From NCBI GenBank assembly GCA_947095535.1, contig OX352773.1:32261398-32325397 (forward strand): DNA of 64,000 nucleotides, written 5' to 3'. Below are positions 52,885 to 64,000 of this stretch, in pieces. This DNA is from Poecilobothrus nobilitatus (taxonomy: Eukaryota > Arthropoda > Insecta > Diptera > Dolichopodidae). The translations under genes and the position numbers were made by a program. Below the pieces are notes generated by a model, which saw nothing but the letters and a program-made list of their open reading frames with translations, did no database searches and was not told the DNA's origin. Positions within the stretch are counted from its first letter, which is position 1, and every line of letters starts with the position of its first letter.

Positions 52885-53335
52885 TTTCCAATATAAAATC
52901 CCAAATACAAAATATCAAAATACCAAAATCCCAAAGCTATTTTCTTAGCATCATATTTCTTTTTTTTTTGTTTCGGTTATGGGGTCGATTTATTGAAAAC
53001 AAAAATATTGAAGGCAAAATATATTTGAAAAAATATGTAAAAAAGATCTTTTTTTAAATATTCTGGAAAAAGTTTATAACTTTGATTTTATAACCCAATT
53101 AAAAATCACTCCAAATTTAGAATATCGCATATACATATACATATATATACATTATATCTATACCATATATCTACAAGCGACATGAAACAATGCAGCTTTT
53201 GGTATTTTGGGATTTTGAAATTTGAGATTTTGTAATTTGAAATTTTGAAATTTGCAATTTTAGAATTTATAGTTATTTCGGAATTTTGTTATTTGGAATT
53301 TTTTTTGTTTTGGGATTTTGTGGCGCTCCCATTTT
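52885..53335. repeat. Inverted-arm repeat built from short AAATCCCAAAATACC-type units
   Basis: The left arm at 52890-52935 has AAATCCCAAATACAAAATAT and ACCAAAATCCCAAAG. The right arm at 53195-53325 has the reverse complement style, TTTGGTATTTTGGGATTTTG, then many GAAATTTGAGATTTTG variants. Together they can fold back on each other around a centre of about 250 bp. The units have a period near 10 bp. A similar unmatched arm occurs at 20755-20845. Confidence 0.6.
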
Positions 53336-55478
53336 AAATTAGTCCTGAAAAAATAAAAACGGATATTATTTTCAACTATAATATGTATTAAATTTAATTT
53401 TCCATGTAAATATCTTTTATTATTAATTAAAACATTTTTTTTATTTTTATTTTTTCTAATCAAAAAAATTAATTAAAAATATGTTTAATAAAATTTATAA
53501 ATATATAAAAAAAAATAAAAAATCTGTGAACATTCTTTAATTCAATGTTAAAAAGAAATCACAAAAAATAATATATGTATAATATAACATATACATATAT
53601 AGGTATATATAAAAATTATTAAAAAAAAAAAAAAACGAATAATTTAAATGTAACTAAAAAAAAAAAACAAAAAACAAATACCCAAACCTTGTAAAATATT
53701 GCAAATCAGCTTTTCAATAAAAAAAAAATGAAAAAGAAAAAGCAAAAAAAATGAAAAACTAAAAACTGCATAAATACTGCATTAATTATGAAATTAAAAC
53801 ATATAACTACACATATATGTATATATATATATGTTTATAAATACATAGTATAATATAAAATACATACATATATATAAAATGTATTTATATAAGAAAAAAA
53901 AATATAAAAAAATTGTAATGTGAATATATTAAAAAAACAAAATGCAAAAAGAGCAAAAATTACAAAAGAAAAAACACAATTAAATTATATACTAAAATAT
54001 AATATAGATATATATACATATATGCATATATATTTATAAATAATATTTAAATATTTATATTTATAAACTAGTCATACGTTAACTTTAAAAAAAAAAACCC
54101 AAAAAAAAAAAAAAAATTTAAAATAACAAAACCCAAACCATTAAAACAAAACTTAGTAATTAAAATAAAAAAAAAACGAAGAAAATTAAAACCAAAGCGT
54201 AAAATTCTTAAAAAACCAAAAAACTAAACCAACAAAAAAAAGAAAACACATTGAATTTGTAAAGAAAAAATTTATAAAATAATTAAAAAAAAAAAAAACA
54301 AAATAAATTAATTAATTAATTAAAAAAAAAAAAAAAATTAAATAATAAAAAAAAACGGTAAATTTTGTTCAATATTATTGAAATTAAAGAGCTACAAACA
54401 AAAATTTTGAAATATTAAAAAAAAAAAAAAACAAAAACATAATAAAAAATTAAAAATTAAAAATGGAATGATAACAAAAAAATAAAAAAAAAAAATAAGT
54501 TTTGAAATAGCCAATTTAGAATAAATTATTTAATAAAAATAAACAAAGAAAAAAATGTAAAGTTTTTTTAATTATTTTCCGTTTCCTTTCAGATTTTCAT
54601 TTGATTTTGGGTTGAAGAAAAATCCTGTCATTATTTTTAAATTTCATTCTTTAAATGTAATGATAATGTTAGATATGTATTATTTAAGTTTTTCATAATA
54701 AAAATCCATTAATTAACTTTTTGAAGATCCTGTTTGGCGATTTCGGAAGGATCATCAAAAGAGTAGATAATACATAAACGTTTTGAAAATATTGATGCTA
54801 AAATCAAAATACCCCAAATATATATTCTCTAAAAAAGTAAAAATTCAGAATCCTAGCTTCATTTTCTTTTTTTTAGGTTATGATGAGAACGGACGAATGT
54901 ACATAAGTAGCTAAATCGAATTTGGTTCAAGAATATATTATTGTATATATAGTTTTTTATAATTAAAAATGCTCTTTCGTTTTGAGTTGTTTTTAAACTA
55001 ACTTTTTATTGATCTTTTTTCATTATATTAAAATTTACAAATAATTCTTATAAAAAACATACATAAATGCTTACATAGCAATTCTTAATCATATTACTTA
55101 AAACAGTTATTACTTAATTCTTAACTAACTTAACATGCTTAAACCTTAATGTTATTATTGCCTTGCGTAATCAATTTTATGTTATTTTAAATTATGATAA
55201 AGTTATTAATTGTGCAATTGATTGCGTGAGATTTATGTGCATTTCCTGCTTGTGTTATTAATTAAAAATATTGCGAAAAGCACTTTTATTATTGAATGGT
55301 GAGAGTTATATTATTTATTGAATATAACAATACACTTTTCTATATATTTATTTAGTTTTCTTTAAGCTGTCACAAACGTAATAGCAAATTTATTGTATCT
55401 TTAAATTATGTTCATATATGGGTATAAAAACTGATTAACGGTAAGTATTATATTATGAGATCAATAAATTTACTCTAA
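53336..55478. other. AT-rich non-coding DNA
   Basis: Extremely A-rich on the plus strand between about 53500 and 54550, with many A-runs of 10 or more. Nothing coding seen. Confidence 0.7.
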
Positions 55479-55814
55479 AGCTGGATTCACTGCTTCAAAA
55501 CATTTGTTCCGAACTCATATGCGCACCCATGTTTTTTATATGGAAATTTGAATTATCTCAATTTTCAAAAACATTCAGAACTTTTTCTTTTCACTCTGGA
55601 AGAAAAGTTGATTTAACTTTAAGTTTTTAGTTTAGAACAATTTTTTTCTTGCTGTAATTTTTAATTTTTTTGACAGTTGTCAAGAAAGAAAAAGCGGAGT
55701 AATATTTTTTCCTATCTTAATTATTTTTTGTTCTGAAGCAATGAATCGTTAGCGTTAGAATTCTCTTTTAAAAAAATAGTTCGGAACAAATGTACTGCAG
55801 CAGTGAATCCAGCA
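55479..55814. mobile_element. 336-bp non-autonomous DNA transposon (MITE) with about 36-bp TIRs
   Basis: The left end reads GCTGGATTCACTGCT, a short variable stretch, then CATTTGTTCCGAACT. The right end on the minus strand reads GCTGGATTCACTGCTGCAGT then ACATTTGTTCCGAACT. The two match over about 36 bp with few differences. Flanking TAA at 55476-55478 and 55815-55817 would be a 3-bp target duplication, as for PIF/Harbinger-like elements (family rule TWA); this class assignment is tentative. No transposase fragment lies inside. Confidence 0.82.
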
Positions 55815-57317
55815 TAATTTTTAAACTTTTGCAATTATGTTTAAACTGAGAGTTTTTGAATTACCTATTACATGAAATAAACTCAAAAAAGGTGAGAATG
55901 AGTAGAATTTAAACTGTTCGAAAAATGCGAAATTTCACAATTTTTTGTAAATTTTTAGAATCGTAGAATTTAAGAATAATGAATAATGATAACATTATTA
56001 TGATAATTCTTGCTACTATGAAAAAACTAGTAATATAGTGTCAATTAATTAACTGACAATGATGAAAAAGTTTGTTTCATATATTGTATTGTTTACACAA
56101 ATCAATATTCTATTATTCAAAATAATTTAACAAGTAGCTAACGTTTTATCTTTATTCCCTAAGAACATGACAGCTAAAGGACTATTTTATACAATAATTA
56201 ACTTGTAAGTTTCTGATTAGTTCTTGTTTTAGTCTATGTCTTAAAATAGTTGTGATCAAAATATATTTTTTATTTTTTATTGTTCTGTAGAAATTAAACA
56301 GTTAATGCTTCCACTCAAAGTTTTTCTACGCGAAACAAGAAGAGCGTAAAATGCCTACTACACTCTAGGATTTCTAAGATGGTGTAACGAAGGTTATATA
56401 TAGATATTCGTTTGTTATGCGCACGTCACATTTGTGTAATTAGATGTCATCAAAAGTATTCACGAAACTTCTTAACTTATATATGTAAGATTTAGTAAAG
56501 TTTAAGAAAAACATTAACATCTTTCTACAAAATGTTGCTTCAAATTTTCTAAATAATCATATTTCTACAAATTCATTCTCTTAATCTATTTTTGCAAAGA
56601 ATCCTTTCCACATATTCTTATCCGATAAATTTTATTATTTACATAGTACATTTATATTCAAGGTCCCAAGCTAAAGTTCGGTTTAAAAGGGGTTTATTTA
56701 AGCACTTTACACCTGAGGATTTTAAATTCTATATTAAACCTTTATTATAATACTATAGAATTAATCATTAAGAAATCATTGTTTTTTTTTGTTTATTTTT
56801 TTTATTGTAATTTTAATTAAAATTTTGTAGATTCTTTTCTTTATTCTTTTTCTCTGGCTTGGTAAATTCATAAATTTAAATAAAAAATAAATATTACAAT
56901 ACACAATATAAAAATTTATTCTTGTAACTAGGTTACAAAAACATATATGTATGTATACAATATAAATATATGTAGTCAATATGCTATTTTTATATATATA
57001 ATAAAATAAAGTGAAATTAAAAAAGAAAATTATGTATATTAAAAGCAAAAGTAAAATTTAAAAATCAAATAAACAGTTGTTATTATTCACCCAATAAAAT
57101 CATATTATTTAAAAATCCTTGGAAATCAAAAATAAAAATAATACCAAAAAGTAAAAAAAAAATTAATTAAAATAAAACCGTTATGCAAGTAACAGTAAAA
57201 AAGAAAATTTGTTAAAATACCAGTACGTACAGAAAGAAAAACTATTTTTCTGATATATTATATATTTTTTTTTGCAAGAGTTTGTAGAAAACATAAAGAG
57301 TCCTTCAGAAGAGTTGT

Positions 57318-57855
57318 ATGAAATTCCTCTGGGTAGTGTTCAACTTTAACCAATCAAAACCCTTCCTTTTAAATAAAAGTTTAAATATTGGTCTCAACAA
57401 TAAATCAATACATACTTACAAACATCAGATGGATGATGCTATTAATAATTTCCGTGAGGCCAAAAAGAAGTTGCCTATATTAGACCTTAAAATGTCAACT
57501 AAACTTTTATGCCTAAATTGTCGCAATATTAGTAATGTAATAGGGATTTTAACTGGACACAGTCATAAAACGTTCTAGAAAACTCACATGAGTTTTGCAA
57601 AGTTGCAACAGCGAAGAAAAATTATTTTTTCACCTTTTGTGTAAATACTTCACTCTTGCTCTAAAAAGAAACAGTTTCTGGCGAAATTCTTCAAAACCTT
57701 TTCAATTTATCGGAGATGCACTTATTTTTAACTTAAATTTAGAGCGCTTTGTAAGAAGTTAATAATAATTTAATTAGGAGAAAATTCTGATTCAGGATAT
57801 CAAAACGATCCTAAACTGAGAGTGCATTTGCAGTCTCTACCTACCTACCTAAATA
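57318..57855 (+). pseudogene. Relic of the 3' end of a jockey-type non-LTR retrotransposon
   Basis: Frame 1 (57318-57578) contains an R-x-I-S-x-V-x-G-I-L-T-G-H motif (LTGH at 57549-57560), the conserved segment near the end of the RNase H region in jockey/R1-like polyproteins. After a stop the reading shifts by +1 and continues as CNSEEKLFFHLLCKY (57604-57648), matching the usual C-x-EE-x-H-x-x-C zinc-knuckle-like tail. TLALKRNSFWR follows, with a stop at 57760-57762. Downstream comes GATATCAAAACGATCC and then TACC units (57838-57850) before an A-rich stretch, the typical 3' terminus of such elements. The frameshift and stop show it is dead. Family assignment is from motif recall, without a search. 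Confidence 0.7.
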
Positions 57856-60800
57856 AAATTTTCGAAAGGACTTTTAATACAAATCTACAGTTTAGTTTTC
57901 AGAATGTATGAAGGATGCTTGAGAACTGCAGTATGGAATAGTTATGATGTTAAAAGATTTTATGAAAAACGGAGGGAAAGATTTCGAGATTTATTTTGAA
58001 GGAAGATAATAATGTTTTTTTTTTAACTTCGTTATATCGTACACATATGAATTACCAACTTAAAAGATCAGTTCCACGTTACGTGTTACGTTACATTATC
58101 CTAGTTCTACAGTGTAGGGATAGGAATGTTTTCCACTACTTGCTCTTTGTTAGAAAACTTTCTGTGTATGTATTACTTGTTTTATATCCTTAAAACACAT
58201 GTTCAAATATTTTCATTAAAGGAAGAAATGAAAATAATTGAGTTGGTGTAACTGATATTCAATAAAACTCAACAGATAGATATTTAATAATAGATAATAT
58301 TTATGAATTCCAAACAATATAAGATATCACGAAAAAAAGAATACATATAATTGTCATAAGATATGCGAAAATTGCACATTTAATTTAGTTTGAAAGTGAG
58401 AAGAATATTTTATCTTTTTTCTTTCAGTTTATTTTATTTAATTTTTTAATTTTTTTTTTTAACATTTTTATTAAAGGAAAATATAACAATAAAATTCATA
58501 TAATTATAAAAAAATCCCAAAATAATTTATGTGGCTTTTTAAAAATACATGAATCCTTTTTACAACAGCATTAAAATTAACAGTCAACTGAACTCAATAT
58601 TGCTTTACAATTAAAAGGATTAAAAATGTTTGTAAAAAAACAAAAAAAAAAAAACATAAGCAAATAAATTACAATATAAAAAATATAATAATATGTACAT
58701 TTTATACATTAAATAAATAAAAGCAATAAATTATTGCGAAAATGAAAATGAAATATCAACAAAAGCAATTAAAATAAAAAACATATATACCTATATATAA
58801 AAAAAAAATACAGTAACACCAATACCAATACCCATATCAATGACAATACCAATAATTCAGTAATAATTATTATAACAAAAATAACAATAAATGTAAAAAA
58901 TCATAATTCATAAAAAGGAAAAAAAAAAATAAATAAATAAATTATTATATTCTCAAATAATCGGGCTATACAGTAAAAAAAACTAACAATACCATTGTCA
59001 GACTCCTTTATTTTTTATAATATGATATTTTTTAAATGGTTGAAAAGCTCTCAGCTGATAAATTTTAGACTTTTCAAAATTTAAAAAATCTTTTGACAAC
59101 TTAAAAAATACAAAAATACACATGAAATATGCCATATAACTTTTGTTGTACATTTTTTTGTGACAAAGGACCTTCAATTTTTTGTCTTCTAACAAATCCT
59201 TTTGCATAATTTTTCATACTTTTTCTGCTTAATTTATTATTTATTCTTTTATTTTATTGTTATCATGATATTTTCAGTTTAACTAACCAAAAGACATGAG
59301 TTTGATTCGAATATTCAGGGGCGACATCCACTTAAAGTTTGTAGGGTATAGATGTATAGATATTTTTAAAGTATCTCTAATCCCTATAGTAACTTAGATT
59401 CAGTTTTGTTTATTATTGCTTGCACTTATTACCTCTTACCTCCAGTCATTAGATATCATTAGAATTTATCAATATATAAAGTTATCCAAGTTTTCAATAT
59501 GATCCTATATGGTATACAAAATCACAACACAACCTTAGCTAGAGTAGTCATAAGTCATAACAAATCATTTGAAAAACGTCAAAATAATTAATTAATGATA
59601 CGACCTCTTTCGTTTACTAATGATTTTGATGAATATTTTTTAAATGACAACAAATGATTGTTATTACTATATTATAGTTAGTTATATGAAATGTCATGAA
59701 AACGTAAAAAATCATATGATAACATCTTAGGTAATGATATTGTAGTTAGGGATATTTGCCGATAGATATAATTATTTTTTAATACTCTATATATGTACCT
59801 ACCTACTATAATTTGGTATTTTTGGTAAAATTTTAAATTTTGTTTAGGACAAACATTAACAAAAATCTTACGCCAAAAGATATTGTGAATATTGTGAATA
59901 AAATGAGCCAAGAGAATTTACTAAGAATTAATATAATGAACTGGTATTTGTATTGGTAAGCATTAATCTCAAATAAAATTGCAGTTTCTTTAGAGTTGCA
60001 TATATTTTGACAAAAGACAAATATTAGACTTAATGATTTACTCAAAAAGAATAGAGATAAATGAGTAAGTGTAGTGAAATTATATTTCATTTCATTTCAA
60101 TTTAACTTTTTTTCGCTCTTTTATTATGGTTAATATTTTTATTATTATTGTAATTTTGATTTTTTATTCTTAATTTTTTATGTTTTTCATTTATTGATTG
60201 CATATTTGATTTCCAATATTTTTTTTTTGATTTCTACAAAAAAATATTTGATCCTGGAAGTCTAAAGATACTTTTTTTTGTACGATAACACCGCCATTTT
60301 TTCAGTACGAAATATTAAATAAATCAAAATAATCTTTTTTTAAAATCTGATTCATGTCATATTAATTAAGTGTTTTCAATTAAAGGGTCTTGTATTAAAA
60401 TTGCGATTAGATCATACTTAAAAAATAATAAGTAAGCTTATACATAGTAGAGCTGCCTACTGCCTTTGTAACTGATTTGGCTCTGTAGCAAATAGTAATA
60501 ATTATAATTAATACTAATACTAATAACAATAGCTACTTTAGTGACAGTGAAGCTGTCTTCAATTATTACCTTACGCAGGAAGACATTTTATAGCACTGTA
60601 CCGTATTATAACTATTGATAGTTTCATCACTGATAGAAATATAATAATAATAGGCGAACTCAATGTATTCTAACAGTACCATAATTAAAAGTTTCTGCAT
60701 GCCTAACCTATAATTTCCTATTCCTATGCACCAGCCAATATACTAGTTAGGTATTTCATCTCATTATATTGACTAAAGTACGAGATAAGTCCTTTAGATT

Positions 60801-63800
60801 CAGTAGGAATCTGACATTACCGAGATGAGATATTCTTAGAATATGGAAGAGGAAGTGGAGCCTTTACAAAAATAAAAAATTATTTGCAATTTAATTTTAA
60901 ATTTTAAAAAGATTCATAGTTTTTTTCCGTGTGTTAGATATAAAACTATAAAACCTCCTTTTTTTCTTGATTTATATATACATATATATATATTTTTTTT
61001 TTGGAAAATTTACTAGATTTAATTTTTGTGACTAAATTATAATAGCATTTGAAAGAAAGATTTGATGGTTGGAAAGATGGTTGATGCATGAGCCAGTGAA
61101 AGCAAATTTTAAAAGCGAAAATAAAAAGAAAATTACAAATGGACAATAATCGATAGCAAAAGATTAAATTATAATAATTTGTAAAAACAAAATGCAAAAT
61201 TTATACAAAAGGGATTCATGATATCTTTTACTGATAATAATTCTTTAACTTTTGAGTTATAGACTGTACAATCAATTAAACACTTAATCTGATCGCTATA
61301 AAAATAAGTAGACCAAATATTTTAGTTTAAAATAAATTCTAGTTTATAAAAGATTTTTTAAGCTGCAGCATATATAAAATTACCACACAAAGCAAGACCT
61401 ATATCTTTTGAAAATTATTTATAGTTATATCTATTCATTATTTAAAAAATCCTAAATGTAAAAATCAAATTTATAACACCAGCTTTTAATTCATAAAAAA
61501 AAAAAATTAAAAAGAAAAATTCATCAAAAAAAAAAAAATCAGTAAATAACAGTAGTGTAAATGAATTATGGCTGTTTACTTTATTCCTCATGACTGAAGC
61601 TATGAAGATTTTGATGATGATCATTTTCCAACAAAACGATAAGTTAAAATACAATCATTTCCATTTTTAATTGTGAAAGGCATAAACTGACATTTTTTTT
61701 TTTTTCCATTTTTTCTATCAGATTCTCTTCAATTTAATTCGGAAATTAATCACTCTTTATCAAATATTATTTTTGTTTTTTTTTTATTAATTTTATATTA
61801 TTTTTAATTTTTGATTTCGGTACATTTTTATTGTCAATATTATTTTCTATCTGTTCCTTTCTTTTCTTATTTTATAAATTCACCCCTACAATAACTGCTT
61901 TCTATTTTTATTTTTTTATAATATTACAGAGAAGCCAATAATTTTAAAGACTTTTTGATTTCAAATATTTCATATCAAGTTAAAAAATAAAAAAAGAGCC
62001 ATTTTATTTTTGTATTTGAAAAATAAATTATGCGTATTTAAACAAAATAAACCCTTGCAAAATATTGATATGACATTTTGATATTTAAAAGAATTTGACA
62101 ATATTCTGACATAGCATTTTTTTTCATTCATAAACAATAAAAAAAAATTTATAATAACGCTATTTTATAAAAATACACATATACAAAATAAAAACATATT
62201 TATAAAAAAAAAAAATAGATCAAATTAATTTAAGGCTTAATTTTTTTTTATATATGTATATATATATTATAAGAATTTTTATTGACGCCATCTTATTAAT
62301 TTAAAGGCATTTTATAGGGATTATGATGTTTAATACAAATTGCTTTCAAATGACAATACAAATATTAAATAAAAAATAAAATAAAACAAAAATGATTTAA
62401 TTTAAATTGAAATGAATTATAGCCGAATTTATGACATTTATACGTTGTAATTTGACATAAATATTTGACAACACTAAAAAAACAAACTTTTAGAGTACGT
62501 ATAAAAGATCAAAAGATTTCGTAAAGAATTAATTTGTGGTAGTGATAAATTGTGAGGATTTACCGTTTTTTTTTATTATCGTGATTTTTTTATTTATTAT
62601 AAGTATATTTTATATTTTTCAAAAAATTATAAAAAAAAGTTTTTCCAAGGGAAATTTTAAATTTGATATTTTCGTTATCCTTAAGTGAACTTGAAAGGCA
62701 AAAAAATCTGATTTATTTAATTGCATATTATACTTTATTATTGGAATGAATGTTAATTTTTTTTTTTGGTAAAAAAGAATTTAGTATAATTTAACAGAAG
62801 GTATCAGATAATATGATAAAAGTTCTGTGAGAAAAATAAAAAGTAAGAATCAGTGTCATCTCGAAATACTATAATTTCAAATCTGGAATTTGAATGTATC
62901 GTAAATGATAACTAAGTATTCGGTGCCTAGTAGAGTTCTATCTAATAAGAATTAATTTCATACCCTTGTAAATTTGAAAATTTTTAATTGAATTCTAATC
63001 ATCAAAAACAATTTCGTCATGAATTAAATATTTTATAATAGCAAGCAAATCCAATTTACTTTAAGAGGAAAATAAATTTAAAAATCGTTACGGCAACTGT
63101 TTCTAAAACTTAAATAAATACAGAGGCCATATAAGCAGCGAACAGCTGGATGTATCGCTAGTGAATTTCCGCCTCAGACATCACACTTAATCTCAATGAT
63201 ATTTCTTGTCTTTTTTAATGGACTTTACGACTTATTTTTTCAATCCCATTATTAGAGATGGGCTTTGAAAAATGGAAATATGCTGGCTATAGAAAAGTTT
63301 ATAGTTTTAATAAATTTATGAAAAAAACCCGCAATTAGGTACCTACCTATGTATTTTTCAAAAATTTATAAAAACTTTGAATTTTTTTTATAACTTTTAA
63401 AAATTTTATATTAGCTAAAGGACAAAATTGGTTTTAGTCAGTAAGAATCTGCAATTACCGTTGGGTGACATTTTTGATGGCTTTATAAGATTCCCACCTC
63501 CTTTTTGAAACAAAAATAAAAAATTATTTCGAAAACGGATATATTATATGCTTTTAGAAGTAATTGAACAATAACTGGATATTTTCTAGGTTATGATATA
63601 GCTTATAAAACATCTGGTTTAAAAATAAGGCACAGTTGTACCCCGCTGTTTGTAGATTTATATAAATGAATGTTGAGGGCTTGAGGCACAATTACCTAAT
63701 CCGTACACTTACGCCCTGATATTGTCATAAAAAATTACTGTTACTGTTATGTGAGATAATAGTAGTCAAAAGGAATTGTATTTGAGTCATATAATAATAG

Positions 63801-64000
63801 TGTCCTTATGACACGAAATTTTTATCAAAAATATGATAGTTTTCCTGATTTATCATAAAGAAAGGTTTTACGACATTAAGTTTTTAAATTTTTTTCACTA
63901 AGAGTTCAACTTAAATAATACAATTTTTATACGCCAGTACGTCGATACGTGGAAATCGATATTCGCGTACAGTTTTTATTTGAACTCGTATTTTTAAATT
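57856..64000. other. AT-rich non-coding DNA with minor repeats
   Basis: No convincing gene. CAGTARGAATCTG followed by ATTACCG occurs at 60801-60822 and 63439-63460 (19 of 22 bases identical). Somewhat higher complexity at 60440-60860 and 63110-63200, without recognisable coding sequence. Confidence 0.6.

Noticed and set aside
57996..58193. 65-codon ORF after the retrotransposon relic
   Set aside because: No motif recognised, and it lies beyond the TACC-tailed end of the relic.
59285..59350. Possible SINE B-box (GAGTTTGATTCGAATATTC)
   Set aside because: No A-box at the proper distance and no similarity to the other SINE bodies.

Overview
The window reads as nuclear DNA of an AT-rich animal, most likely an insect. 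It is dominated by A/T homopolymers, (AT)n tracts and stop-dense sequence, has no operon-like gene packing, and contains spliced exons with GT/AG boundaries, tRNA-derived SINEs, fold-back DNA elements and a jockey-type non-LTR retrotransposon relic. A 375-bp element with ATACCCTAC-type ends recalls repeats common in flies, but I do not commit to an order. No prokaryotic, viral or organellar gene is supported.

Only one host gene is convincingly visible: two plus-strand exons at 42900-43078 and 43221-43607, joined by a 142-bp phase-0 intron. They encode an immunoglobulin-fold segment, an acidic linker and a hydrophobic C-terminus, as expected for the end of a cell-surface adhesion or recognition protein. 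The upstream exons are not visible, so some or all of the first 42.9 kb is probably a giant intron or intergenic DNA. Sequence after 43.6 kb is candidate 3' UTR and then intergenic.

Layout: 1-12.7 kb is AT desert with one MITE-like element (4674-5048). From 12.7 to 33 kb lies a dispersed repeat family, here called the CCGT family, with five main copies and a junction fragment (12.7, 25.7, 27.9, 29.9 and 32 kb) and a further copy at 48.9 kb; a SINE sits at 16.9 kb. From 33 to 41.5 kb is mostly plain AT-rich DNA with one GC-richer island (38.8-39.1 kb). At 41.5-42.05 kb are two related antisense SINEs, one bounded by a 12-bp target-site duplication. After the gene come a five-unit satellite-like array (46.7-47.5 kb), a 132-bp fold-back element (49.57-49.70 kb), a tandem SINE-tail array (50.9-51.5 kb), an inverted-arm repeat (52.9-53.3 kb), a clear 336-bp TIR element (55.48-55.81 kb) and the retrotransposon relic (57.3-57.86 kb).

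I found no evidence of a new multi-gene system. The notable items are the terminal Ig exon with an unusual cysteine arrangement and an intron-like tail, several non-autonomous transposon families, and the repeat structure around 29.5-32.6 kb.
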